Below, in pieces: positions 43,348 through 53,343 of a stretch of DNA of 62,017 nucleotides (within the stretch, counting starts at the first letter, position 1; each line of letters opens with the position of its first letter). The notes beneath the pieces were generated by a model, which was given only the letters and a program-made list of their open reading frames with translations, searched no databases and was not told where the DNA came from. The translations under genes and the position numbers were made by a program. Origin of the DNA: Verrucomicrobiales bacterium (GTDB taxonomy: Bacteria > Verrucomicrobiota > Verrucomicrobiia > Verrucomicrobiales > DEV007); assembly GCA_002698785.1 (NCBI GenBank), contig PAAG01000050.1:1-62017 (forward strand), read 5' to 3'.

Positions 43348-44277
43348 GTGTCAGACCATACCCAGCGCGATTTTCTCGATCCTGCCGTTCTCGGTAAGCT
43401 CCTCGGTCTGCCGTTGAATTCCCGCTACCCGATGTTGGGTAGTGTTTCCGGCAAACACCGCAGCCCAGTCAAAGGGTCCGCGCTCGAGTTCGCTCAATAC
43501 AGAAAGTACGTCCCCGGTGACGATACCCGTCGACTAGACTGGAGAACCTGGGGAAGGACGGATCGATATTACATCAAAGAGTTCGAGGCAGACACCAACC
43601 TACGCCTCTGCCTGATCGTCGACACAAGCGGCTCAATGGGCTACGGCGAAGAGGGCAAAACCCGCCTCGACTACGCGAAAAGTCTGGCAGGCACCCTCGG
43701 ATATATTGCCGGACATCAAGGCGACGCGGTTGGCATCTATTGCCATTCAGGCGACGGATCGACAAAAGGATTTCAGCACGAAGTACCCCCCAAGCGTGGG
43801 CCACTGCACCTCGGCATTGTCCTCGACCAAATCGCAATGCTCGAAGCGAGTGGAGAAACGGGAATGGTCCAAGCCATTCACCAAGCTGCTGAAAAAATCC
43901 CCCAGCGCGCGCTCATCGTTATCATTTCCGATCTCCTTTTTGACCTCGATCCACTGCAGGAGGCCTTTCAGCATCTGCGTTACCGAAAACACGACGTGGC
44001 GGTCTTTCATCTCCTCGACCGACAGGAGATTGAATTCAAATTCGACCGCCCTACTCGCTTTCTCGATTTGGAAGGAAACGCCTCGCTCTTGGCTGACCCT
44101 ATGCTGATCGAGCGTCGATATCGAGATGCAGTGGAAGAATACCTTTCTCGAATTGATCAGATCGTGAACCATTCCGTGATCGACTATCATCGAGCTCTCC
44201 TTGATGAACCATACGATCAGGTGCTCGCCCGTTTCCTCATGGGGAGAAATCCGAAGACGGCCCGTAGCGCGAGATGA
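43348..44277 (+). CDS. DUF58 domain protein (VWA-like)
   Basis: The protein has 309 residues from a GTG start at 43348, the only reasonable choice. It has the DUF58 block GSALEFAQYRKYVPGDDTRRLDWRTWGRTDRYYIKEFE and a VWA-like LIVDTSGSMGYG metal site. DUF58 proteins pair with MoxR ATPases. It is followed by a 4-base overlap with the BatA-like gene. Localisation is probably cytoplasmic at the membrane. Confidence 0.9.
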   Translation: MSDHTQRDFLDPAVLGKLLGLPLNSRYPMLGSVSGKHRSPVKGSALEFAQYRKYVPGDDTRRLDWRTWGRTDRYYIKEFEADTNLRLCLIVDTSGSMGYGEEGKTRLDYAKSLAGTLGYIAGHQGDAVGIYCHSGDGSTKGFQHEVPPKRGPLHLGIVLDQIAMLEASGETGMVQAIHQAAEKIPQRALIVIISDLLFDLDPLQEAFQHLRYRKHDVAVFHLLDRQEIEFKFDRPTRFLDLEGNASLLADPMLIERRYRDAVEEYLSRIDQIVNHSVIDYHRALLDEPYDQVLARFLMGRNPKTARSAR

Positions 44278-46319
44278 GTTTTCTTCAACCCATCCTACTT
44301 GCTGCATTACCGCTCGCGTTGCTGCCGATCGTGATCCACCTGATCAATCAGCACCGACATCGCACGGTAAAATGGGCCGCCATGATGTTTCTTCTCGATG
44401 CGAAGAAGATGACAAAAGGGTTTGCTCGCATTCGCCAGATCCTCATTCTCGCGATGCGGGTACTTGCAGTGATTCTTCTGCTCTTCGCAGCCAGCCGCCC
44501 TCTGGCCGGAGGTTGGCTCGCCCTCACAGGAGGAAAAGCGTCGACGATCATCGTTCTTCTCGACCGATCGGCTTCGATGGAACAGCAAAACCTTGAGACT
44601 GGAATCTCGAAACGCTCTGCCGCACTGTCAAAAATCGTCGACCTGCTTGGAAAGACCGGTAAAGGTAGCGAAATCGTCCTTATCGACAGCGCTACTCTCA
44701 CACCAACAACTGTCGAAGATATCGCATCCCTGCCAGATCTTCCTATCACCTCCCCCACAGCAACCTCAGCGGACATTCCAAACCTACTGCAGGCCGCTCT
44801 CGACTTTATCGCAAAGGACAACAGCGGAAGAACCGATATCTGGCTCGCTTCAGATCTTCGTCAAAGTGATTGGCTTCCGGGTGACGGAAAGTGGCAAGCG
44901 CTGAGGACGGATTTCGCAGCCCTCGAAAATACGCGACTTTTCCTTCTGAATTTTCCCAGTATCCGTGAAGGTAATTTTTCCGTTGCTGTCGACAACGTTC
45001 AAAGAAAGAGAGCGTCAGAGGGCCTGCAGCTTGTCATGGACCTTAAGATCCAGCGCGACACCAGGGATAGCGACTCTGAGACAACGATCCCGGTTGAGTT
45101 CACCGTTAACGGAACGAGAACGGTCCAGGAGATGACCATCTCTGGCGAACAGCTAGTTCGGCTCGGATACACAGTTCCCCTCGGCAACAGTGATGCCAGA
45201 GGTTGGGCACGCTTCGACCTTCCCGCAGATGACAATGAAATGGACAACCATGCCTACCTTGTTTTCGACGAACCGGCGGCAAAACTGACCACTATTGTCT
45301 CCGACGACACCAACGTGGGGAAAACGATCCGTGCCGCAGTATCTTCTCCCGTTGAATCGAATTTCACCTACGAGGCGAAGGTTTTCACGACAAAGCAAAC
45401 TGCTCAAATTCCGTGGGAAGAATCAGCATTGGTTATTTGGAACGCCCCCCTCCCTTCCCCGGATTCGAATGACTCAGCCCTCCTGACACAGCACATCGAA
45501 TCAGGTCGAACATTGATCCTTCTTCCTCCCGAGAATGTGAACAGCGAACCGAACTCATTTCTTGGTATCGAATGGGGAGATTGGATTGAACCGGATTCTC
45601 AATCACTCGAGTTGGGATGGTGGCGAACTGACTCAGATCTTCTGGAAAACACAAGAAGTGGTGATCCCCTCCCCGTGAACGAACTAAAGCTCTTTCGCAC
45701 GAGATTTTTCCAGGGAGAAGTTCAGCCCCTCCTGAAACTAGCCTCTGGGGAATCAGTAGTCGCACGGGTTTTCGGTGAGCATGCAGCGCCAAACCAGGGA
45801 GCCGTCTACATCTGGGGCACGCTGCCGCGGGCCGATCATTCCACATTCGCCAGCGAGGGTATCACCTTCTTTGTAATGCTCCACCGGGCACTCGATCAGG
45901 GAGCTGCCTCGGTATCCAAAGCTCGCGGCATAGCATGCGGAGACGGCGTCCTTCCACAATCACTGGAGTGGGAGATTCTCAACAATACGGAAACCGGTAA
46001 TAGCACAGTATCACCAGAACTTTTACCCGGCGCATTTGAGCTGAGAAATACATCAGGAACTACGTCACTTCTTTCGTTGAATCGACCGGTAAGTGAGGAT
46101 GATGTGCGAACCCTATCTGAGGAAAACCTCTCAGGCCTCCTCGAAGGCATAGAATATCGTAGTATTGCCGATGAAGTCGACAGCAACAGCTCACTGGCTT
46201 CCGAAATTTGGAGAATTTTCCTCATAGCCATGGCTCTCGCACTGTTGGCTGAGGCAGCACTCTGCCTTCCTCCACGTATAGAGGAAAAGAAAGAATCCAC
46301 ACCTCTAGCGAGCACCTAG
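44274..46319 (+). CDS. BatA-like membrane protein with VWA domain
   Basis: The protein has 681 residues. The N-terminal pair of helices (about 8-24 and 55-72) with LPLALLPIVIHLINQHRHRTVKW is typical of BatA/TIGR02226-type proteins. The VWA domain follows, with MIDAS residues D97-x-S-x-S (LLDRSASM). A long periplasmic beta-rich part and one helix at about 648-665 come after. It is coupled by a 4-base overlap to DUF58. It probably anchors the MoxR system at the membrane. Confidence 0.82.
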   Translation: MSFLQPILLAALPLALLPIVIHLINQHRHRTVKWAAMMFLLDAKKMTKGFARIRQILILAMRVLAVILLLFAASRPLAGGWLALTGGKASTIIVLLDRSASMEQQNLETGISKRSAALSKIVDLLGKTGKGSEIVLIDSATLTPTTVEDIASLPDLPITSPTATSADIPNLLQAALDFIAKDNSGRTDIWLASDLRQSDWLPGDGKWQALRTDFAALENTRLFLLNFPSIREGNFSVAVDNVQRKRASEGLQLVMDLKIQRDTRDSDSETTIPVEFTVNGTRTVQEMTISGEQLVRLGYTVPLGNSDARGWARFDLPADDNEMDNHAYLVFDEPAAKLTTIVSDDTNVGKTIRAAVSSPVESNFTYEAKVFTTKQTAQIPWEESALVIWNAPLPSPDSNDSALLTQHIESGRTLILLPPENVNSEPNSFLGIEWGDWIEPDSQSLELGWWRTDSDLLENTRSGDPLPVNELKLFRTRFFQGEVQPLLKLASGESVVARVFGEHAAPNQGAVYIWGTLPRADHSTFASEGITFFVMLHRALDQGAASVSKARGIACGDGVLPQSLEWEILNNTETGNSTVSPELLPGAFELRNTSGTTSLLSLNRPVSEDDVRTLSEENLSGLLEGIEYRSIADEVDSNSSLASEIWRIFLIAMALALLAEAALCLPPRIEEKKESTPLAST

Positions 46320-46338
46320 AAAACCTGCCTCCTACCAC

Positions 46339-48543
46339 GTGACCCTGACAGATAGCGAACTGACTTTTGCCTGGACCCCGTCTACCGCGGTTCTCGGCAT
46401 TCTCATGGTCGTCGCTGCGCTCGCTCTGAGCTTCATGATCTGGAAACGCAACCGGTTTTCAGCCTCCACAGGTTTCCTGGAGTTGATCCGCGTAGTCATC
46501 ATCACAGGCGTCGCAATCACCCTGAACCAACCCGAGTGGAGGGAAATCTTCGAACCAGACGAAAAACCAGTTCTGGCAGTGCTCTACGACGACACGGGAA
46601 GTATGAAAACGAAAGACGTAGTCCCAGAAGACGGGACCGTTTCTGCTGCACGTGAGCGTAACGAAATCGCGAATCAACTGGCGATCCCGGAAGCATGGCA
46701 ATCGCTGGAGGATCGATTCGAAGTTGAACTACAGCCCTTTGGTTCAGAAACGGAAGGAGCTCCGAACGGAACAGACATCAGCGGAGCACTGTCGGACGCA
46801 ATGACCGAATACTCCAGTTTGCGTGGAGTTGTGCTGATTTCAGACGGGGATTGGAACACGGGAGAGCCACCGTCCTCAATTGCCACTAGGTTACGAATGC
46901 AGGAAACCCCGGTCTTTACCGTCCCCGTGGGTAGCGAGACAAAACTTCCTGACCTTGCCGTCACCGCCTTTGACATTCCCACCTTCGGTATCGCAGGGAA
47001 ACCCGTTCGACTTCCCTTCACAATTACCAGCTCTCTCCCTCGCTCTCACACTGCCACCATTTCGATCAAGACGAGCGAAGGTGAAGCTCTCAGCCAATCG
47101 GTAACCATTCCTGCCATGGGGCGACTACAAGACACTCTCCTGTGGACACCGCAAACCGTTGGCGACTTTTCCCTGACACTGACCCTTCCGACATCAGAAG
47201 AAGAGCACGATACAGAAAACAACTCACTCTCAGCACCTATCACTATCCGAAAAGAAGAACTAAAAGTTTTAGTCATCGAGTCGTTTCCGAGATGGGAATA
47301 CCGATATCTTCGGAATGCACTCGAGCGAGACCCTGGTGTCGAGGTTTCCTGCCTGCTCTTCCATCCCGGACTGGAGGGAAAAGGCGACGGTCCCGGCTAC
47401 ATCCAGGAGTTCCCGGAACCTGAAGAGCTTTCTGAATTCGATGTCATATTTCTCGGGGATGTCGGTATTCGCCCGAAGCAACTGACTCAGAGCAACGTCG
47501 TCTCGATCAAACAGCAAGTAACGACACAAGCCTCAGGCCTTGTCCTTCTCCCTGGCTTCCGAGGCAACCAGCTCTCTTTAGTGGGAAGTGAAATCGACGA
47601 CTTGTTTCCGGTCATTCTGGACGCAGCCCAACCACGCGGCTGGGGCTCCGCAACACCGGGTCAGTTCGAACTGACAGAACTCGGTGCACGCAGTCTACTC
47701 ACGCGTCTCGAAGACACCGAAAACGCGAACGCCGCGATCTGGTCGTCCCTTCCCGGATTTCAATGGTACGCGGGAGTCACGAGAGCCAAGGCAGGATCTG
47801 AAATTCTTGCCACCCACAGTTCCGAGACAAATCGCTACGGTCGAATTCCTCTCATTGTTACCAAGACTTTCGGCACCGGAAAAATTCTCTTTATGGGAAC
47901 TGATGGTGCCTGGCGCTGGAGAAAAGGCGTGGAAGACAAATATCACTATCGCTTTTGGGGGCAGGTTGCTCGCTGGATGGCATACCAGAGGAACATGGCC
48001 AGCGATGATCTCATGCGCCTGTTTTATTCCCCTGACAGACCGCAGACCGGCGATACCCTGACATTGAACGCAAACGCGATGAGTATTGGAGGTGAACCTC
48101 TCCAGGAAGCGAATGTCATCGTCCAGATCACAGAACCGCAAGGGAAAGTAAAATCCATTCGACTCCAACCCGCCGGAGAAGACCAATGGGGATTATTCAC
48201 AGGAACCTACTCCCCTACTGAACCGGGAGAGCACCAGCTACTGATGACCTGTGAAGAAAACGGCGGCCTTCTGGAAACCACGATAGCAGTGCAAGGAACG
48301 AGCCTTGAACAAACCGGACGTCCCGCCCGTTACGATGTCATGGAAGAAATCGCACGCATCACGCGCGGTGAGATGCTCGATGTTCCTGACGTCGAAATGA
48401 TTAAAAACGCAGTGGCCGCGGTTCCAGATCCCGAACCAATAGAGCGGCGTCTGCGCCTCTGGGCACACCCCGTTTGGATCGGAGTGTTGATACTGTTTCT
48501 GACCATATTCTGGATCGGTAGAAAAGCTGTTGGAGCCGTCTAA
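46339..48543 (+). CDS. VWA / glutamine-amidotransferase-like membrane protein
   Basis: The protein has 734 residues from a GTG start. Two N-terminal helices (about 15-33, 47-60) are followed by a VWA-like part (VLYDDTGSMKTKD, with Thr at the second MIDAS place), a CARDB-like beta region (about 230-310), a GATase-1-like fold (KVLVIESFPRWEYRYLRNAL ... VIFLGDVG), and a last helix near 710-728. Large VWA/GATase-like proteins of this type are common at this position of MoxR operons in PVC and Bacteroidota genomes. Confidence 0.78.
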   Translation: MTLTDSELTFAWTPSTAVLGILMVVAALALSFMIWKRNRFSASTGFLELIRVVIITGVAITLNQPEWREIFEPDEKPVLAVLYDDTGSMKTKDVVPEDGTVSAARERNEIANQLAIPEAWQSLEDRFEVELQPFGSETEGAPNGTDISGALSDAMTEYSSLRGVVLISDGDWNTGEPPSSIATRLRMQETPVFTVPVGSETKLPDLAVTAFDIPTFGIAGKPVRLPFTITSSLPRSHTATISIKTSEGEALSQSVTIPAMGRLQDTLLWTPQTVGDFSLTLTLPTSEEEHDTENNSLSAPITIRKEELKVLVIESFPRWEYRYLRNALERDPGVEVSCLLFHPGLEGKGDGPGYIQEFPEPEELSEFDVIFLGDVGIRPKQLTQSNVVSIKQQVTTQASGLVLLPGFRGNQLSLVGSEIDDLFPVILDAAQPRGWGSATPGQFELTELGARSLLTRLEDTENANAAIWSSLPGFQWYAGVTRAKAGSEILATHSSETNRYGRIPLIVTKTFGTGKILFMGTDGAWRWRKGVEDKYHYRFWGQVARWMAYQRNMASDDLMRLFYSPDRPQTGDTLTLNANAMSIGGEPLQEANVIVQITEPQGKVKSIRLQPAGEDQWGLFTGTYSPTEPGEHQLLMTCEENGGLLETTIAVQGTSLEQTGRPARYDVMEEIARITRGEMLDVPDVEMIKNAVAAVPDPEPIERRLRLWAHPVWIGVLILFLTIFWIGRKAVGAV

Positions 48544-48591
48544 GTAATTAAATACGTTGACCAGATCGCCTGTTTCCGGGAAATAACTACT

Positions 48592-49830
48592 ATGCGACAT
48601 CTCGCAATAACTCTGTTCCTTTCCCTGTTTCTCTGGGGCTTCTTTGGCCAGGCAACGCTACAGGCAGAAGAACCGACAATCCTGCCTGAAATGGCCGAAG
48701 ATGGTAGACTTCCCGGAGTCGGACTGGCAGAGGGAGTCTCCCAGATCACTGGAGTGGCAATTTCGCCGCTTCTCGGTGTGAGTGGTGTTGGATGCTGGAA
48801 ATACTTTACGACAGCAGAAGAACAACGCCATCTTCTTCCCTGGTTTTCTCACCCGGCGGCATGGGGAATCGGATTTTCCATTCTGGGCCTTGTATTCTTG
48901 AAAGATTCCCTCGGCACAGGCGCACCAGCAATCCTCAAGAAGCCTCTCGACTTCATCGAACTGTTCGAAGACAAAATCAGTGCCGCCATCGCCGCCGGCA
49001 CGTTGGTTCCTTACATCGCCACTCAGATGGCAGAGCATTTTTCACCACCGGAAGTATCCGCACTTGGCTTTTCAGGAAACCTCTACCTCGCCGTCGCCCC
49101 AGCCCTCCTTGCCTGGATACTCATACCACTCTGTATTATGGGATTTTTCGCGGTGTGGCTCCTGAGCCATGCGGTGAATGTCTTGCTGTTGCTTTCTCCC
49201 TTCGGAGCCATCGACGCCGTGATGAAGCTTTCCAAGCTCGCGACGATCGTCATGATGATGTTATTGTATGCGATCAGCCCGGTTCTTGCGGCCATCTTGG
49301 CGGTCATCATCATTGTGATCGCTGTATTTCTGGCCCCCGCCACGTTCCGCTTGTGCGTGTTCGGGACAGTGATGTCTGGGGACTACCTTCGTTCCCTTGT
49401 CAGGAAATCAGATACCGTAAACACAGCCCGCTGTTTCCTTGCCCGGAAATCTGACTCAGGTCTAAAAGCACGAACGTTCGGCCGTGTGATTGCAACAGAG
49501 GAGGGAGAATTGTCATTCGTATCCCGCTTCTTCTTTTTTGGACATAAAAGGACCATTCCCCTTCCCTCGGCAGATCGACTCACCATTCATAGAGGAATAC
49601 TGTTTCCTTCTCTCACGACCGACTGCCCAAGCACGGATCGGAGAATTGCACTGGTTCATTTTCTCCCCAGGTATCGACATAGTATCAACTCACTGGGAGA
49701 CCTTCTTTCCGTCACTCAATTTACAGACAATCCTGTCGTAAAGGGAGTAAAAGCACTTTCTTCCTGGGCGAGAGGATCGGTGAAAGCATCACGCCTTCGA
49801 ATCTCAGGCCCCAAGCCGGAAACGAACTAA
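48592..49830 (+). CDS. Multi-pass membrane protein of unknown function
   Basis: The protein has 412 residues: signal peptide (MRHLAITLFLSLFLWGFFGQ), membrane helices near 88-103, 160-185, 188-210 and 220-252, then a soluble cytoplasmic domain from about 265. I recognise no family. It lies 48 bases after the VWA/GATase gene on the same strand and is likely the last gene of that operon. Its last 4 bases overlap the convergent selB stop. Confidence 0.7.
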   Translation: MRHLAITLFLSLFLWGFFGQATLQAEEPTILPEMAEDGRLPGVGLAEGVSQITGVAISPLLGVSGVGCWKYFTTAEEQRHLLPWFSHPAAWGIGFSILGLVFLKDSLGTGAPAILKKPLDFIELFEDKISAAIAAGTLVPYIATQMAEHFSPPEVSALGFSGNLYLAVAPALLAWILIPLCIMGFFAVWLLSHAVNVLLLLSPFGAIDAVMKLSKLATIVMMMLLYAISPVLAAILAVIIIVIAVFLAPATFRLCVFGTVMSGDYLRSLVRKSDTVNTARCFLARKSDSGLKARTFGRVIATEEGELSFVSRFFFFGHKRTIPLPSADRLTIHRGILFPSLTTDCPSTDRRIALVHFLPRYRHSINSLGDLLSVTQFTDNPVVKGVKALSSWARGSVKASRLRISGPKPETN

Positions 49831-51776
49831 GCTTTCAATCTCCGGTCGTCACCTTCCCTGACAGTAACCCCATCTGCGTCGAGCTTCTCAAGCAGCGGCA
49901 TCAGGATTCGTCTTACCGTTCCCGTATGCTGGCGAAGATCACTCGCTGTCGCTTTTCCGTGCTCTTTCAAATACGCAACGATCTCATCGCGGATTTTCTC
50001 AAACCCTTGGCTGGAAATTACAGTCTTCGGATCGAGATCAACCACCTCTCCAGTATGGGTAAGAAATCGTAGTGCTTTCTCCTCGTCCACATTCGTTGCA
50101 GTCTCGCCCTTGTTCGGCGGAGAAATGAGATCCGATGCGAGGCGTTTCCGGACCAGCTCCCCCGGCCGGACAAGATCGGGCGGCAGCATCGGCACATGAT
50201 CTTTGTGCCTGATGTTAGGACCGGCCTTAGCAAAGTCACCCGCGAGAAGCCCTTCCAGAACCATATCGAAAAACTTTGGAGCAGGCAGCTCGGGCTCCAT
50301 CAATACACGAAGGTCACGGAGCGGAAGCCCCAGTTGGTCAGGGTGTTTCCGATGGAGGTCTTGCACCTTCTCCGCCGCAAGACTGGATATGTTTTTCCAC
50401 CACGCCGCTTGAAACACCCAGTCGCCGTCTTGCCTCAGGATGCCGGCGCTTACAAGCTCTTCGGCACACTCCCGAATAGCGGCTTTACTGAAACGGGATT
50501 TTGCCAGCAACACATCAAGGTTAGCGACCATATCGCGCTTCAACTGCGATTCGACTAATATGTTCAGGTCTTCGGCATTACCCTTTCTCGCTTCCAGAAA
50601 CTCTCCTTGGAATGGTTTTCGAAAAGCACGCCGGTTCGCATCCTCATCCAACACAACACCACCAGCAAGGGTCATCCCCATGGACGCATCTCGAAGGACG
50701 AATCGATCGCCAACAAAAACATAAACCGGTTCTTTGAAGCGCACTTCCGCCACAGTTTCCTCCCCCGGTTCGAGTACCTTTCGGTCGCGGAAATGAATCC
50801 GACACGGAATGCCTAGACTACCATGATGGAACATCACTTGTCGTCCCGTGCGAATCGCCTTTTTTGATCGTCGCATACCCCGAATCTCCCGATCTGACTT
50901 TTCAATCACCACATCGATCGCAGTAACGGCTTCGCCAAGTTCAGGCAAGGTTAGAACATCGCCCCGTTCCACTCCGTCCCTCGCTCCTTTTTTGCGTTCA
51001 TCCTGGAGGCCAATGCCTGAAAGGTTTACCGCGGTTCGTGTTCCCGGCGGCACTTCTTTCGTATCGCTACCGTGAGACTGCGCGGTCCGAACATGAGCTG
51101 CTAACCCCGCAGGCTGGATCACATAGTTCTCACCGGCCCGAACCACACCATCCGCGAGCGTTCCGGTAATCACGGTCCCTACCCCCTTGATGGAAAAGGC
51201 ACGGTCCACGGGCAGCCGAGGCTTTCCGCAGTCATTTACCAGAGGCGCTTCGGTCAGCGTTGTCGAAATCACATCTCGTAGCTCCTCAATCCCCTCTCCC
51301 GTGTGTGATGAAACGGGCACAACGGGAATCGAATCCCACGGGCCGCCAAGCAGATTCTCTTTCACATCATCGAGCACAAGCTCAAGATCTTCCGCCAGAT
51401 CGCTCTTCGTCAGGGCTACGATCGCTCGTTTTACCCCGAGATATTGGAGGATCTGATAATGCTCCTCTGTCTGTGGCATCCACCCATCATCTGCCGCCAC
51501 GACAAACAGCGCCAAATCGATCGCTCCGACCCCTGCCACCATGTTCTTAACAAAATCAGCGTGACCAGGAACGTCAACCACCCCTAGGGCGAGTTCGTCG
51601 CCAGAATCATCAGTCGTGGGAAGCGACAACTGGGCAAAACCCAATTCGATCGTCATACCACGTTTCTTCTCTTCGGGCAGACGGTCGGGGTCTGTCCCAG
51701 TCAGGGCTTCGATCAGCGAACTCTTTCCGTGGTCAATATGTCCGGCCGTTCCAACGATGTAATGGCGATCAGGCAT
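49827..51776 (-). CDS. selB: Selenocysteine-specific translation elongation factor SelB
   Basis: SelB brings selenocysteinyl-tRNA to the ribosome at UGA codons with a SECIS. The 649-residue form from ATG 51776 (653 from a GTG at 51788) has an EF-Tu-like GTPase: G1 GHIDHGKS, G2 [11 protein letters not shown]3 DVPGH and G4 TKSD. Beta-barrel domains ([15 protein letters not shown] region) follow, and from about residue 380 on a C-terminal region of winged helices ([18 protein letters not shown] at the end) that binds the SECIS stem. Length matches known SelB (about 610-650). It is preceded by a DUF433/DUF5615 pair and a PhnE-type transporter rather than selA, and overlaps the convergent gene by 4 bases. 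Confidence 0.94.
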   Translation of the reverse strand: MPDRHYIVGTAGHIDHGKSSLIEALTGTDPDRLPEEKKRGMTIELGFAQLSLPTTDDSGDELALGVVDVPGHADFVKNMVAGVGAIDLALFVVAADDGWMPQTEEHYQILQYLGVKRAIVALTKSDLAEDLELVLDDVKENLLGGPWDSIPVVPVSSHTGEGIEELRDVISTTLTEAPLVNDCGKPRLPVDRAFSIKGVGTVITGTLADGVVRAGENYVIQPAGLAAHVRTAQSHGSDTKEVPPGTRTAVNLSGIGLQDERKKGARDGVERGDVLTLPELGEAVTAIDVVIEKSDREIRGMRRSKKAIRTGRQVMFHHGSLGIPCRIHFRDRKVLEPGEETVAEVRFKEPVYVFVGDRFVLRDASMGMTLAGGVVLDEDANRRAFRKPFQGEFLEARKGNAEDLNILVESQLKRDMVANLDVLLAKSRFSKAAIRECAEELVSAGILRQDGDWVFQAAWWKNISSLAAEKVQDLHRKHPDQLGLPLRDLRVLMEPELPAPKFFDMVLEGLLAGDFAKAGPNIRHKDHVPMLPPDLVRPGELVRKRLASDLISPPNKGETATNVDEEKALRFLTHTGEVVDLDPKTVISSQGFEKIRDEIVAYLKEHGKATASDLRQHTGTVRRILMPLLEKLDADGVTVREGDDRRLKA

Positions 51777-51791
51777 TCCGGTTCTCACAAC

Positions 51792-52121
51792 TTACCGAAT
51801 CTCAATCAATTGGTCTCCGTTAGAAATACGATTTTTTATGTCGTCAAGAAATGGAGCGAACCAATTCAATAACTCTCCCCGAGAACAGTTCCCGATCCGA
51901 AGCCACACAATTGATGGAGAAGTTTCGGCCAAAGATGCTCGAACTGGAAAGTCTTCATCTTTCGTCACAATCACAGAATTGTTGGCGATCGCATAATCCC
52001 AGATTTCGGAATCTGTAGCCTGCATCAATCCTACATCTGAGACATGCTCGGCCTCCTCATCCTGATCGCACAGAAAACGTGAGAGTGCAGGCGGTAATTG
52101 TGCATCCACGATCCAGCGCAT
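51792..52121 (-). CDS. DUF5615 PIN-like protein, putative toxin
   Basis: The protein has 109 residues. It has the DUF5615 pattern: MRWIVDAQLPPALSRFL, a TDSEIWDYAIANNSVIVTKDEDF block (acidic residues of a PIN-like active site), and a SIVWLRIGN strand. Such proteins are the nuclease partner of DUF433-type antitoxins. It starts 5 bases after the antitoxin stop and ends 3 bases before the GTG of selB. The pair sits inside the selenium island. Confidence 0.82.
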   Translation of the reverse strand: MRWIVDAQLPPALSRFLCDQDEEAEHVSDVGLMQATDSEIWDYAIANNSVIVTKDEDFPVRASLAETSPSIVWLRIGNCSRGELLNWFAPFLDDIKNRISNGDQLIEIR

Positions 52122-52126
52122 TGGAC

Positions 52127-52363
52127 TCAGGCAGCACTTTCCGAAACAGTGAAAACCGGATGATCAATCTGCTCAGCAGCATATTGAATCGACGCATCAA
52201 TATCCTCAGGCTCCAGATACGGATAATCTTCAAGAATCTCTTCCCTCGAAACATCCGAAGCGAGAAGTTCGAGAATGTCTTTCACTCGAATCCGCATTCC
52301 TCTAATGCAAGGTCGCCCGCCACATTTCTCGGGGTCAATCGTGATTCGATCTCTAAAATTCAT
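52127..52363 (-). CDS. DUF433 protein, putative antitoxin
   Basis: The protein has 78 residues from the ATG at 52363, which is the usual DUF433 start (MNFRDRITIDPEKCGGRPCI). The family motif GGRPCIRGMRI is complete, followed by helices with VKDILELLASDVSREEILEDYP. DUF433 proteins are DNA-binding antitoxins paired with PIN-like or Mut7-C-like toxins. An alternative ATG further upstream gives an unusual basic extension and is less likely. Confidence 0.85.
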   Translation of the reverse strand: MNFRDRITIDPEKCGGRPCIRGMRIRVKDILELLASDVSREEILEDYPYLEPEDIDASIQYAAEQIDHPVFTVSESAA

Positions 52364-52425
52364 ATAATGAGATAATAGACTGATTTTTCTTTTTTCGCAC
52401 GTCTCTTTCACGCAGTTCTAGTTAG

Positions 52426-53343
52426 TCACCGTAGTCTGCGGCGGAGGAAAGTCGAGAATAGGTCACCAATCAGAATCACTGAAGCGCCAAGTAAGATGTA
52501 AAAGAATACCCGGTCCCAATGAAACCCTTTCTCGAGCATGATGAGTTTTCCCAGCGTCAGTAATCCCAGCATCCCCAACACCGTCGCATCTTTCATACAG
52601 GTCTCCCAGCGATAGAAAAAGTAGATCAGGAATCGATTAAAATTGGCAGGAAAAATCCGGGAGAGATAAGCGCTGAAACGCCCTCCACCAGCCGCAATCG
52701 ATTGTTCCGTAGCTTCCACATCCGCATTCTCCACCACCTCGCCCCACAACCGCCCAAGAATACCAAAATTGTGAATCGCCAGAGCCAGGACAAGCGGCCA
52801 AACCTGCAGTCCAAGTAGTGAGAGAAGCAAAAACGCGATCAAATACTCCGGAACCGACCTCGCCAGAACAAACGAAAACCGAACGACCGGTCCCACGACT
52901 CGCCAGACCGTTTGTGAGAACTGATTCCGACGCCCTCCCCAGATTCCCATCGGATTCGAGTTGGCAAGCTTACGACTCGATAGCGGCAACCAGGGCGATA
53001 CAAACAACGCAGACAGAATAATGGCAGCAGAAGCGATCCCAAATGTAATCAGCAAAGCTTCCAGTCCCTTGTCAGTAAACAGCTCCCAGGCCCAGGGAAT
53101 CGCATCTCCCCAGTTGCCTGATTTATCTACGGGAGCAGGAACCAACTCTCCCACAAAATTCTTAAAATTAGTCCACCTTCGCTCGGCCGAAAGCCTCCCC
53201 AGCAAAGGACCGCCCGAAGTCCATGCCCATACGATTGCTCCGAGCACGACGAATCCACTGAACCGCAGGAAAACGCTCTTCGTTCGATTGCGCCGCAGTT
53301 CCACGACGCGCTGATAGCGATCTGTCAGGGTCGTGGTTGCCAT
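52426..53343 (-). CDS. PhnE-type ABC permease 2 (phosphonate-type; predicted selenium-oxyanion transport)
   Basis: The protein has 305 residues from ATG 53343 (the start MATTTLTDRYQ; earlier in-frame codons lie inside the previous gene). It has about six membrane helices, including VFLRFSGFVVLGAIVWAW and ALLITFGIASAAIILSALFV, and an EAA-type loop, ENADVEATEQSIAAGGG, that contacts the ATPase. It overlaps the first permease gene by 19 bases, so the two are translationally coupled and probably form a heterodimeric channel. The last gene of the transport cluster. Confidence 0.85.
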   Translation of the reverse strand: MATTTLTDRYQRVVELRRNRTKSVFLRFSGFVVLGAIVWAWTSGGPLLGRLSAERRWTNFKNFVGELVPAPVDKSGNWGDAIPWAWELFTDKGLEALLITFGIASAAIILSALFVSPWLPLSSRKLANSNPMGIWGGRRNQFSQTVWRVVGPVVRFSFVLARSVPEYLIAFLLLSLLGLQVWPLVLALAIHNFGILGRLWGEVVENADVEATEQSIAAGGGRFSAYLSRIFPANFNRFLIYFFYRWETCMKDATVLGMLGLLTLGKLIMLEKGFHWDRVFFYILLGASVILIGDLFSTFLRRRLR

